NCBI GenBank assembly: GCA_000151295.1 | Contig: GG745346.1 | Span: forward strand, 228,531 to 292,530 | Reading direction: 5' to 3' | Source: Allomyces macrogynus ATCC 38327 | Taxonomy: Eukaryota; Blastocladiomycota; Blastocladiomycetes; Blastocladiales; Blastocladiaceae | DNA length: 64,000 nucleotides | Shown here: positions 52,230 through 62,343 of the stretch, one piece after another | How positions within the stretch are numbered: the first letter of the stretch is position 1 | How the letters are laid out: every line of letters starts with the position of its first letter | Position numbers and translations under genes: made by a program | The notes under the pieces: model-generated | Seen by the model: the letters and a program-made list of their open reading frames with translations, nothing else | The model's database searches: none | Told to the model about the DNA's origin: nothing

Positions 52230-53640
52230 TCATAATTGTTCTGCCTGCGACGCTCGCCGCACATCCAGCGCAAACCAATTCCCAATTTCGTGCACGTTCA
52301 ACTTGTCTTCCCCCATCAAGATCCGCGAGCCCAACCGTCGGCGCATCTCCAGTAAGCGCCGTCCTGTATCATTGTTGAGACGGCACCCATCAACGCAAAT
52401 CAGCCGCAGCGTCGACGGCAGCGCGTCGATCCAGCGCGTTGCATCGTCAAGGTTTTCATTGTACGCGACCGATAAAACGCACAGTCCGGGTGGAAACGAG
52501 AGTGGGAGGGCCGTGATCAAGTTGGTGTCAAGGCACAGCTTGTACAGGCCCGACGACAAGTGCTCCCAAATGAGTTCATCGTCGCGCGTCGTAATAATGC
52601 TGTTCGGGAGTCAAAGTAAGCGGAGCGAGGAAGGCAGTGTCCATCCCGAACTGTCCGTGACGGGCGGTAAGCATGGCGTGAACGTAAGCGACATAAGAGC
52701 TGGGGAATGCTGATCGAGAAAGCCAAGTGGCAAAAGCCAGAACGACGATTGCAAAAACGCCTCCTCAAATTCGAAGCCATCCATTCCGGGTGGGATAGGG
52801 CCAGCGACGCGCAGCGATTGCAACGTCGGAGACGCGAACCGCGGCACGGGCAAATTGTTGGCCAGACTGCAGAGGTGGGACGCGTCCTCGTCCATGTCCG
52901 TGCTCGAATCAACATGACCATCCAGTTGGAACGAAAAGTCGTGGATGCGCAGTTCGCGTGACTGGGGCACGACCGGAAAATCAATCGACAGCGCGTCAAC
53001 ATTAGCATGAACATACAGCACAACAGATCGCATCATCGCTTTGCCCGCCGCCTGCGCCAGAGCCAGGCAGTTCAACGCGCGCACCATATCGTTTGGACTG
53101 AACAGGAGCCGAGAGTCCAACACGGTCAGGTCCATCAATCGAGTAATAGCCCGTGACAATGCCATGCTGCTTTGCACGTCAAAGGGGGGCAGCACCTTGT
53201 GCCGCTGATCGATCGTGCTCGATCGTGAACGTGGATAAGGTGGACGGCAACTGATCAAGCAGGTCCGTCAGTGTGACACCGTGAACGTCCACCCGCTTCA
53301 CCTTCAAATCGCGTATAGCCGGGGGGTACGAAGCAATGACCGTCTGCAGTAAGGTCCAAGAGACGTAGAATTTGACCAGCGAGAGCGATTGGACGGATTG
53401 TGGGCACACTGGCCACGGCTCGTTGTACTGGCCCACAATCATGAGCCAGCGGCACGCTGGAGGGACCGACACTATGTCCAAGTTGAAACTGTAGATGGTG
53501 GCATGCTTAAGTTGACGTTGCGGGACAGCAATCGTCGTCCAATAGCGCAGAGCCGCATCGCGACTGCCCTGGATATCATGCTTAAGCACACGGTCGCTGC
53601 GCCGCGGCAGCACGAGAAATGAGCAGCCGAAAGTGTGAAG
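52230..53640 (-). pseudogene. F-box/LRR pseudogene I, F-box deleted
   Basis: The leader box at 53634-53664 runs almost directly into FLVLPRRS, a block that normally lies about 110 residues inside the protein, so the F-box and following segment are deleted. Remaining pieces: VPPACRWLMIVGQYNEPWPV, LTDLLDQLPSTLSTFTIEHD, then after a frame change ALSRAITRLMDLTVLDSRLL, RFASPTLQSLRVAGP and LPLGFLDQHSPALMSLTF. After further changes LDTNLITALPLSFPPGLCVL and WIDALPSTLRLICVDGCRL run to a stop at 52230. Confidence 0.8.
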
Positions 53641-53664
53641 GTGCTGAATGCGCCAATTTGTACT
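53634..53664 (-). promoter_or_regulatory. family leader motif upstream of pseudogene I
   Basis: On the gene's strand: AAATTGGCGCATTCAGCACC followed by TTCAC. It preserves GCATTCAGCA of the family box although the coding start behind it is deleted. Confidence 0.45.
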
Positions 53665-54330
53665 TGTTGAAGTGGCCGCTGAGTTTTTGGAGCGCGAGAG
53701 GCTGTTTATCATGGTCATTGATGGATGTATCCGGCTTCATCGACACTTCTTGCCCTTCCGATGTGATGCGATTGGACTCCTCCCTGCTCCTTTTCGAAAA
53801 GTATCCAACACGCTGACGATGGAGAAGTATCGGTGCGCTTACTTTCACGATTTGTGCTGCTGTTGAGAGTGCCTACTCTTCTGGCGGTAGTGGGCAGCGA
53901 CCACAAGTGGCTACAGTTGCAGTGCCCGGGCAATGCGGCCAAGTCGACCCTCAAAGTAAAAAATATGGAGAGCCGCATGTACCAGGCGCTCCATAACTTG
54001 CTGGCCGTTCGGTGTGGAAGAGAGCTCCATCCAAAGTCCTCGGCATACCAGCGTGAAGCGCAACAGGAGATCAGCTCCGCTGTTCACATCAGCCAGACCA
54101 TGCCGCCCAACCTCATCGAACTGCAATGCGCGTCCAAATGGTTCAAATCAAGTACATCAATCACGAGCATGTTCGGGCCTCCTCTCCCACCCCACCGAGT
54201 ATGATATCTACAACAAGAGGCCTCCTCATTCGGGCGCGGGTGCACGACCCAGAACTGTGCGTGCCCCCGCTCTGGCCGACGAAACCAAAACGCAAAAACA
54301 AAAGACAAGAACGTCGATAACCACACGTTA
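53665..54330. other. intergenic, no definite gene
   Basis: Lower-GC spacer. A minus-strand stretch at 53911-54126 (ADLLLRFTLVCRGLWMELSS) looks faintly like an F-box helix but has no ATG, no family match and no partner exon, so it is not called as a gene. Confidence 0.4.
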
Positions 54331-55808
54331 TTACATCCGCGCGACTGCCGACCGGCGCAGCTTCCAGAACACGGCGGCAAGAATCAACCCGAGCGCGGCG
54401 AGCGGGATCATCGAGTAGAACGCGATATCGTACACGTGCCAAGGCTGGACGCCAGCCTCGCGCTGTGCCTTGATGACGGCCGTGAACCCGACACCGCCGG
54501 CGACACCACCCGCGGCCCAAGCCGTCATGGCCACGCCAAACAGCGCGCCGATACGTGCGGCCGAGAAACAGTCCGAGAGGAGGCCAGGAATCAGGCCGAG
54601 CGCGGCGCCGTATGCGGCAGTCAATGCAAAGAAGAAGACGAGGAACAGTTCAAACTGCTGGTTGTTGATCCCGATCAGGACGACGACGAGCGAGATCACG
54701 GTCAGCGTGATAGAAAAGATCATCATCGGGAGACGGCCAAACTTGTCCGATAGCGCGCCAAACACCATGCGTCCGAGCACGTTGAACAGGCCGTTCACGC
54801 CCGTCACCCACGTGCCGGTCGCCTTGGGCTTGCCGAATGCCGTCTTGACCATGTCCGAGACGCGCGAAATCGTGACGAGACCGGGAATCACGGCCAGGAA
54901 GAAGATGCAGTAGACGAAGGCAAAGTTACGCGAGAGCAGGTCCTCGGCGAGCGTCGTGCCGATGGGCGATGGGCCGTTGCCCTTTTCGATGGTGGGGGTG
55001 GGCGCCGGCTCGGCGGCCGCGTCCTTGTCATCGTCGCGCGGCGCCTGCGTCGGGACCGGTGTGACGGGAGGCGGATACCGCAGAAGCATGGCCGACCCAA
55101 ACGACAGGACAAAGTAGACTGCGCCGAGAATAAAGAAGGTGTCGCGCGGGCCCTGCGCCGTGATGAGCGCGTCCTGCGTGAAGGAGGCTATCACGGAACC
55201 GGCGCCAAAGGCGGCGACGCCAATAGACGAGGCGAGACCGCGGATTTCAGGGAACCACTTGGTGAGGACTGCGAAAATTGGGTGTGAGCGAAAGGTTAGC
55301 CTCCATTACGAGACTGCAAGCATGGAAATGCGACGCGAAAACAGAGAAACGTACCCGAGACAGGACAGATGTAGACGAACCCGATCCCAAGCCCGCCGAG
55401 TACGCCGTACCCGAAATACAGCAGGCCGACCGAATTGATGTGGCACGCGACGCCCGCCAAGATGTGCGCGAGGAAGAACATGACCGACCCAATTGCGACC
55501 ATCTTCTTCGGCCCGTGGCGTTCGAGCCATGGCCCGCCGAGAAACGCTGCGACACCAAACCCGGCCACGGCAATGTAGAACGTTTCGGAAATGACTTCGG
55601 CGGTCGTCGACATGAGCGCGGCAATTGGCGCGTTGTAGACAGACCACGCGTAGAGCGACCCGACAGCGAGCTGCACAATCACACCGGCGGGAAACAGCAC
55701 CCATCGCTGGAACGGGATGCTGCCAATCAGGAACCGCTCGCGGTCGAGGTCGGCCTGCGTGCGCCGTGATGTCGTGTCGGCGAAGTGTCGCGCAAACCAG
55801 TTGGACAT
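54331..55808 (-). CDS. MFS transporter, oxalate/formate-antiporter-like, copy 1, 463 aa
   Basis: Twelve-helix major facilitator resembling the OFA / monocarboxylate group. Two exons, 55355-55808 and 54331-55268, with an 86-bp intron placed exactly as in copy 2; exon lengths (454 and 938) are identical in the two copies. The start ATG at 55808 gives MSNWFARHFADTTSRRTQAD. The family hallmark QRWVLFPAGVIVQLAVGSLY then AWSVYNAP forms TM1, with GGPWLERHGPKKM as the conserved 2-3 loop. A charged central cytoplasmic loop (DDDKDAAAEPAPTPTIEKGN) separates the halves; the second half has GRMVFGALSDKFGRLPMM. Substrate is unproven: oxalate, formate or another carboxylate is possible. Confidence 0.9.
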
Positions 55809-56807
55809 GGTGACGAGTTGCTTGGTTCGTTGGTTTGATGAGTTGGAGGTTGAGGACGGGAGAGCAGCGAGCGTGACCGAGTACGAGGACAAACAGGGCC
55901 AGTTGATGGAGTAGACGGAAGAGGAGTGGGGTATCCGGGACTTATCAAGGGCAGCGAGGCGAGCTCGCGACGTTGCGGCCAGTGGAGTACGCGTCGACGT
56001 GGAGTGACGTCGCGTGAAGTTGTTGCTAGAATATTCTGCACGCCTCGGTACTGGGCGTCGTTGGCAGTCGAAAATTCGAGGTCGCGTGCGCTTGATCTGC
56101 TGGTTGGAAGCTGATCAAAAGACACAACGACGGCAATTTTCTCGAGGCGGTGGGCCGCTGACCTTTTGTACTGGCCCGCCTCGTGATCACCACATTTGAA
56201 AAAGCAACCAGCCGCTCGCTCTGGCCAGCCTTATCGCTAGCTGGTACAACGCACCGGCGGACCGCGGCGGCGCGAGGACGTCGGCGGGTGTCAGCAGCGT
56301 TTTCGAGAGAAGGTCGAGAACAAAAGACTCGGTCCTGGCCGGAATGCAGGCGGCGACGCGCTCACGGGGCCGTCAGTCGTGCTTTGCCATGCCGGCCCGT
56401 CCCAGTGCGCGGCGAACCCGCGAGCACTGTTGCGACGTCCGGTGTGCAGGAGGATTGGAGGGGACACGCGAAAAACGAGGCGTCGTTTCTGGCGCACGTC
56501 ATCGGATGCGTCGCTTGATCGGTGAGGCGTGCGCGGCGAGTTCGACGCGTGGGTCCTGTGTTGCGACGCCGCCGAAGTGTGGGAGGCCACCGAGCATGGC
56601 GCGCGGCAGCTGGTGTCGTGCAGAACCGGATCGCGCCTTCGTCAGATTGCGCTTGGGATGACGCTGCGGACAGTGCGTTGACTGTGGGCACGGCAGCAAA
56701 ACACTCCTCGCGGTCACGTTTCGCCGTGTTTCGCAGCGTTTTGGAAGGGATGCAGGTTTGCAGTCAAATATGCACTCGCTGCCTCTCTCTTTTCAACGAA
56801 CATGAAT
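55809..56807. other. upstream region of MFS copy 1, duplicated at copy 2
   Basis: About 1 kb without a gene. Parts of it align with the region upstream of MFS copy 2: CTGGCCGGAATG near 56336 and 61322, GCCATGCCGGCC near 56385 and 61369, GAGGGGACACGCG near 56457 and 61438. The duplication therefore carried promoter sequence with the gene. Confidence 0.6.
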
Positions 56808-58590
56808 TCAATCTTCATCAACCCGCACTGTCTTCAGCGCATTCCGCACATCCTTCGAGAATAGGTTCCCGCTTGCACAGACCTTCAACTTGGCCGTTTC
56901 CGCCAGTTGCCAGACACCAACACGCAGGAGCAATTCCAGCAGCCGCATTCCCGCATCATCGTCGAGGCGACACCCATCCACGCAAATCTGGCGCAGCGTC
57001 GACGGCAGCGCGTCGATCCAGCGTGTCGCGTCGCCCAGGGATTCATTGTACGCGACCGACAGCTCGCGCAAAGCCGGCGGAAACGACGGCGGGACGGCAT
57101 CGAGCCTGTTCGATTCGAGAGACGCTTGTGCAGTCCCGACGGCAAGTGTGACCAAATGAGATCGAGCGTCGTGAGCACACTGTACGAGAGATTGAGCGAG
57201 CGGAGCGAGGACGGGAGCGCCCACACCAAGCTGTCCATGACAGGCGGTAGGCTGGGCGTGAGCGTGTGCGATGCGAGAACTGGGAAATGCTGGTCGAGAT
57301 GACCGAGGGACGAGAGCCAGAACGACAAATGCTGAAACGCCTTCTCAACTGGGGAACCAGCCGTTACGTTTGCGGCGCTACCAGTGACGCTCAGAGATTG
57401 GAGCGTTGGGGACGCAAACCGCGGCATGGGAAGAGCAATCGCTTGGTCTGGCCACGCCGGCCTGTTCAGATGAGGCGATCGCATCGGCACAGGCAAAATG
57501 TTGATCAAGTGGGGAGCGTTTTCGGCCATGTCCGCGCCGAAAACAGGACTGTCGTCCAGTTGGAACAAAAAGTCGTGGATACGAAATTCGCGTGTTTAGG
57601 GCGCAAGTTGAACATGAATCGACAGGCCGTCAGGATCGGTATGAACATGGAGCATGAGAGATCGCATTGGCGTCGTCCTGCTTGCTGCCTGCGCCAGTGC
57701 GAGGCCGTTCAACACATGCACCATGTCGTCTGGGCAGTTTAAGTTCCCGAGATCCAACATTGTGAGGTGCGTCAACTGCGCGAGAGCTCGCGACAACGCC
57801 TGAGCTGCGGAAATCTGGCTGGCAATCGAAAGCGTGGTCAAGGTGGATGGCAGCTGACCAAAAAGTTCGCCAGCATGTTGTCGTGAGCGCGCACCCAGTT
57901 CGCCGTTAGCTGGCACAGAGCCGGGGGAAACGGGGCAATGAACGTTGGCAAAATGGTGTGCGATATTGAGGAAAGGAGCAGCGTCAGCAACTGGACGATG
58001 GAGCCACGGGTCGCTGGACAAGCCCAAGAGCTTGGCGGCACATGGGTGGGATGGCAACAATGACCAAGCCGCGAGTGCTGACAGAGGCACATGCAAACTG
58101 GCAATGCATTATCAGCACCGTTTCCCAAAGCGGCGCCGACACCCAGTCAGCGCTGTCCTTGGCGTCATGCTTGGACAGACGGTTGCCACGTGTCGAGAGC
58201 ACGAGATACGAGAAGTCCGAGCCACAAACGTCGACGAATTGCCCCTCCGAGCTGTAAGTAGACTCTTTCTGCCAGGTGTTCCAACTGTTTATGACAGTCA
58301 ACGGTGCCACATTTCGTTCGTGCTCGTGTAACGCAACGCTGATTGCAGGCACGAAAAGCAGTGGAGAGGTCATCGCAAAATGCATCAGCAACCTGAGCGG
58401 ACTCTGATCTTGACGGTGAGTGCGGAAAAGACAGCGACATACTGCCTCAAGAACGTCGTAGGGCAAGCACTCGATGGGCGCACTGCATGGGTTGGTCTGA
58501 TTTATCGAGCGTGTTCTGGGCAATGGTCGTGATGCTGTCGACAAGACGTGCACTTGAGGTGCCAACTCCGCTTGAATCGTCGGAAATCAT
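56808..58590 (-). pseudogene. F-box/LRR pseudogene J, lying between the two MFS copies
   Basis: The ancestral start ATG at 58590 (after the leader box) is already out of frame with the F-box, APIECLPYDVLEAVCRCLF. Further blocks appear in several frames: IPPMCRQ, LFGQLPSTLTTLSI, ALSRALAQLTHLTMLDL, then a stop near 57598. They continue with FASPTLQSLSVTGS, LPSSLRSLNLSYSVLTTLDL, then LESNRLDAVPPSFPPALREL, and WIDALPSTLRQICVDGCRLD to a stop at 56808. The C-terminal part resembles pseudogene I closely, so I and J share a recent ancestor. Confidence 0.82.
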
Positions 58591-58603
58591 TGCGAAAGCG
58601 TGA

Positions 58604-58630
58604 CAAAGTTGAATGCGGCGAATTGCGCTC
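58604..58630 (-). promoter_or_regulatory. family leader motif upstream of pseudogene J
   Basis: On the gene's strand: GCGCAATTCGCCGCATTCAA then CTTTGTCA, about 14 bp before the ancestral ATG at 58590. Confidence 0.45.
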
Positions 58631-59463
58631 GTTGGGGTATGATTGCTGCGTTGGAGAAGGAGGCGCGCGCGGCCGTGCCTGCTGCTCTTTCTGATGGGTG
58701 CTGTCGGTTAGTGTTGGGGTTTCGTAACGGATAGACCAGTGCCCACAGAACGTCTCCGTCACCCAAAGAAATGGACATGAGGCTGCTCTGTTTCGCTGAT
58801 AGATTTACTGGAATGCTCCCCACTCATTTGAGGACATCCCAAACTCACTATGTTTGTGACGTAACTGCATTTAACAAATGAACACACGTTGCGACAACAT
58901 GGTCTCATTGATGTTCGGCCGGCGGCCAGGCTCGTCACGCTTAAGAGAATCAAGAAACATCAAGCACAAGCCATGATTCAACAGCCATCAGGCCGCGCCG
59001 AACCTTGCCTCGAGACCGCCCCTGGCTCGCTCGTGCGCTTGCATCCACCGCGCTGCAGGTAACATGGTGGCGCGAACACAGGCAATGTTGTTGAGACATC
59101 GATTCTCAAGCGTTCTCTTCAAATCGAACGCGCGCCGCTTCGTGCTCGCTCCCAGAGTCAGGAGCTTTTTTGACTCGCGCTCCATCGGTTCAAGTCAAGT
59201 TGAGCAAAGAAACGAACATATTTAGGCCATTTTCCGCAATCCGTTTCCCACATCGACAAGCACGATGGGATATGTATAGACAAGTGGCTCCCCATCCAGC
59301 CAGAAAACCAAAACCGAAAACGCGCGCCTTTCGAAACTGCGCGCGGGTGCCAGCCCAGCAAACAACAAACATCCGGGCCACCAATCCGGCAAACCCGAGC
59401 AAAACCGCGACCCCCCCCCCCCCCCAAACATCGGGTCGTCCAACTACCTCCCCCGCCGCGTCT
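58631..59463. other. intergenic, no gene seen
   Basis: Spacer between pseudogene J and the 3' end of MFS copy 2. It contains a 15-base C run (59411-59425). No coding sequence recognised. Confidence 0.5.
59411..59425. repeat. poly-C homopolymer, 15 bases
   Basis: Uninterrupted C run about 40 bp beyond the stop codon of MFS copy 2. Confidence 0.9.
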
Positions 59464-60936
59464 TTACGTCCGCGCGACCGCCGTTCGCCGCACCTTCCAG
59501 AAGATCGCGGCCAGGATCAGACCGAGCGCGGCGAGCGGAATCATCGAGTAGAACGCGATATCGTAGACGTGCCACGGCTTGACGCCGGCCTCGCGCTGCG
59601 ACTTGATCACGGCCGTGAACGCGACGCCACCGGCGACACCGCCGGCCGCCCACGCCGTCATGGCCGTGCCGAACAGCGCGCCAATCCGCGCCGCCGAGAA
59701 GCAGTCCGACAGCAATCCGGGAATCAGGCCGAGCGCGGCACCGAACGCGGACGTCAGCGCAAAGAAGAAGACGAGGAACAGCTCAAACTGCTGGTTGTTG
59801 ATACTGATGAGCACGACGACGAGCGCGATAATCGTGAGCGTGATCGACACGAGCATCATCGGCATGCGGCCAAACTTGTCGGACAGAGCGCCAAAGACCA
59901 TGCGCCCGAGCACGTTGAAGATGCCGTTCACGCCCGTGACCCAGGTACCCGTCGACTTGGGCTTACCGAATGCCGTCTTGACCATGTCCGACACACGCGA
60001 AATCGTGACGAGACCGGGAATCACGGCCAGGAAGAAAATCACGTAGACGAAGGCAAAGTTGCGCGAGAGCAGGTCCTCGGCGAGCGTCGTGCCGAGCGGC
60101 GACGGCTCGTTGCCCTTTTCGACGGCAGGCGACGTCTCAGTGTCGTCCTTGTCGAGGTCGTCGTGCGGCGAGTCGACGCGCGTCATCACGGGTGCGACGG
60201 GCGGCGGGTACCGCAGGAGCATGGCCGACCCAAACGACAGGACAAAGTAGACGGCGCCGAGAATGAAGAAGGTGTTGCGCGGGCCGTGCGAAGTGATGAG
60301 CGCGTCTTGCGTGAACGAGGCGATCACAGCGCCAGCACCAAACGCAGCGACACCGACCGACGACGCGAAGCCGCGGATTTCAGGGAACCACTTGGTGAGG
60401 ACTGTGGAAGAAGCACGGTTAGCTTCTGTTCGTGGGCACCGCGTTGCTACCTTGAGCGAAAGCGGAGAAACAAAGAACGTACCGGACACGGGGCAAATGT
60501 AGACGAACCCGATCCCAAGCCCACCGAGCACGCCGTACCCGACGTAGAGCAGCGCGACCGACTTGATGTGACACGCGACGCCCGCCAACATGTGCGCCAA
60601 GAAGAACATGACCGACCCAATCGAGACCATGCGTCGCGGCCCATTGCGTTCGAGCCAGGGTCCGCCGAGGAATGCTGCGAGACCGAACCCGGCAATGGCA
60701 ATGTAGAACGTGTAGGAAATGGTTTCGGCCGTCGACTCCAAGAGCGTGGCAATCGGCGCATTGTAGACAGACCACGCGTAGAGCGACCCGACAGCAAGCT
60801 GCACAATCACGCCAGCGGGGAACAACACCCAGCGCTGGAACGGGATGCTGCCAATCAGGAACCGCTCGCGCTCGAGGTCGGCCTCCGTGCGCCGCGAGGT
60901 CGTGTCGCCGAAGTGACGCGCAAGCAAGTTGGACAT
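59464..60936 (-). CDS. MFS transporter, oxalate/formate-antiporter-like, copy 2, 463 aa
   Basis: Close paralogue of the carrier at 54331, about 5 kb away on the same strand. Exons 60483-60936 and 59464-60401; intron of 81 bp. Start ATG 60936 (MSNLLARHFGDTTSRRTEAD). Same TM1 signature QRWVLFPAGVIVQLAVGSLY, loop GGPWLERNGPRRM, and second-half motif GRMVFGALSDKFGRMPMM. Differences concentrate in the charged central loop (SPHDDLDKDDTETSPAVEKG), as expected for a free cytoplasmic loop. The 81-bp intron is a multiple of three without an in-frame stop, so an unspliced message would encode a 490-residue protein with 27 extra residues. Splicing is favoured by the canonical GTACGT..CACAG ends and by copy 1. 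Confidence 0.92.
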   Translation of the reverse strand: MSNLLARHFGDTTSRRTEADLERERFLIGSIPFQRWVLFPAGVIVQLAVGSLYAWSVYNAPIATLLESTAETISYTFYIAIAGFGLAAFLGGPWLERNGPRRMVSIGSVMFFLAHMLAGVACHIKSVALLYVGYGVLGGLGIGFVYICPVSGTFFVSPLSLKVATRCPRTEANRASSTVLTKWFPEIRGFASSVGVAAFGAGAVIASFTQDALITSHGPRNTFFILGAVYFVLSFGSAMLLRYPPPVAPVMTRVDSPHDDLDKDDTETSPAVEKGNEPSPLGTTLAEDLLSRNFAFVYVIFFLAVIPGLVTISRVSDMVKTAFGKPKSTGTWVTGVNGIFNVLGRMVFGALSDKFGRMPMMLVSITLTIIALVVVLISINNQQFELFLVFFFALTSAFGAALGLIPGLLSDCFSAARIGALFGTAMTAWAAGGVAGGVAFTAVIKSQREAGVKPWHVYDIAFYSMIPLAALGLILAAIFWKVRRTAVART

Positions 60937-61058
60937 CGTCGTGACGGATTGGTTGCTTGATGGGTTGGTTCTAGGAGTTGTTGCAAGTCGTAGTGCACGG
61001 CTTGGACGACCCGGCGCCGGCGCGTCGTTGGTCGTTGAGAAGTCGGGGTCGACACGCG

Positions 61059-61373
61059 TCAGGTCTGCTGGTCGCGAGCGGCGCGAGAAGCAGGAGTCGG
61101 CGTCGTCGTAGAAGGCTGGCTGGAATTATCTCGACTTGTCGGCGGGGGCGGCGCGACCTTTTTGAGCGGGCCGGGCTGGGCGTCGAGTTCGAAAGGGACC
61201 CATTCGTACTTGGCCTTCGCCACCGGAGCGGCGGCAAGGCAGGTGCGGCGGCGACGACGGCCAGCGAGCGGCGCGAAGAGGCGAGCAGGGCCAGCGCAAG
61301 AGAAAGAGACTCTCGGCGCTGGCCGGAATGGACGCGCGCGCGGCGAGCGTTCATGGGGCCTCGGACGCGCCAT
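61059..61373 (-). CDS. possible small protein, 104 aa, uncertain
   Basis: Minus-strand frame from ATG 61373, Arg/Pro/Ala-rich at first, then KAKYEWVPFELDAQPGPLKK and VAPPPPTSR, which reads like real protein sequence. It ends 122 bp upstream of the MFS copy 2 start on the same strand. The equivalent place upstream of MFS copy 1 has a stop six codons after the matching ATG, so the frame is not conserved after duplication. It may be promoter sequence that happens to be open. Confidence 0.25.
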   Translation of the reverse strand: MARPRPHERSPRARPFRPAPRVSFSCAGPARLFAPLAGRRRRRTCLAAAPVAKAKYEWVPFELDAQPGPLKKVAPPPPTSRDNSSQPSTTTPTPASRAARDQQT

Positions 61374-62343
61374 GCCGGCCAGCCCCAGGGCGTGTGGTCG
61401 CGCGGCGAACCCGCACCGTGCGGCTTCGAGTGGGTTGGAGGGGACACGCGGCAAACCAGGTGGCGCGCGCGCCTTGTTGGGTGCGCGCGCAACACGTATT
61501 TTCGACGACCGCGTGCCGAAGTGGATTGCTGAGGCAAGACGACGCGTTCGACGCGTGGGTCCCGCGTGGCAGGCGTCGACGTGCGGGGAGGCCCACCAGA
61601 CCTGGGCAGCTGGTGTTTCGTGGAGGGAGGGGCCGGAACAAGGCCGTTGACGCTGCGCTTCATGGCCGTCGTCGCGCGCTCATGGCCCGAGGCTGTAAGC
61701 GCAAGTGGACGCGTGTCGGTTCATGGGCGCTTTGCGTTTTTCTCCTCGTGCTTGACGCTCACAACAGCTCACAACAGATGCGCGCCGTTGTTGTCGAGCA
61801 CAACGTCGTTGCCCAAAAACTTGGACAGAGTTTCTTCCGCACAAGGGCGCTGACGCGGCAGGAGCGCGCCCATGCAAAGCGCGCCGCGGGTACGCAGTCG
61901 CATCGTGCTTTGCTTTTGTCCCGCCCGCCCGCCGGGTCAGCCGGGGCCCACGGTTCCGGTTCCTCCCCGATGCGTGGATGCGTGCGCGCACATCTTGATC
62001 CTCCTCGAAGTTGGAGAGCGGTTTTGTGTGGGAAACGCCGTGGCCGGCCGGGTGGGGCCCAGCGTGGCGAATCGAGGCGTTACGCGTGCAACTGTCGCCA
62101 ATCGTCGAAATCGAGCACGTGGAAGGGCTTCATGCATCGAGACCCCTTCTCGTCGCGTTCCGGTTCACCGCAGCAGAATGGGGGCGACGCCACTCGGGCG
62201 CCCCACGGATCAAGCCGGGTCACCGAGCTGAACGGGAGGGTCGGCGCCCATCAACTCATGCCGCCCATCGGCGCCGCGGATTTACACGACAAGTCCCGTC
62301 TGTATTTACCTACATCCATCCTCTCTTGACAAAACAGCAGCCA
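61374..62343. other. intergenic, GC-rich, no gene seen
   Basis: Left part is the duplicated MFS upstream region. The remainder is GC-rich with open frames on both strands that show no recognisable domain. Confidence 0.5.

Noticed and set aside
53911..54126. Minus-strand frame with faint F-box character
   Set aside because: No ATG, no match to the window's F-box family and no adjoining LRR.
60402..60482. 490-residue uninterrupted version of MFS copy 2
   Set aside because: The extra 27 residues coincide with a canonical intron at the position of the copy 1 intron, so the spliced 463-residue product is preferred.
59170..60960. 596-codon plus-strand frame opposite MFS copy 2
   Set aside because: It is antisense to a clear transporter and very rich in Arg, Glu and His, as expected for a GC-driven shadow frame.
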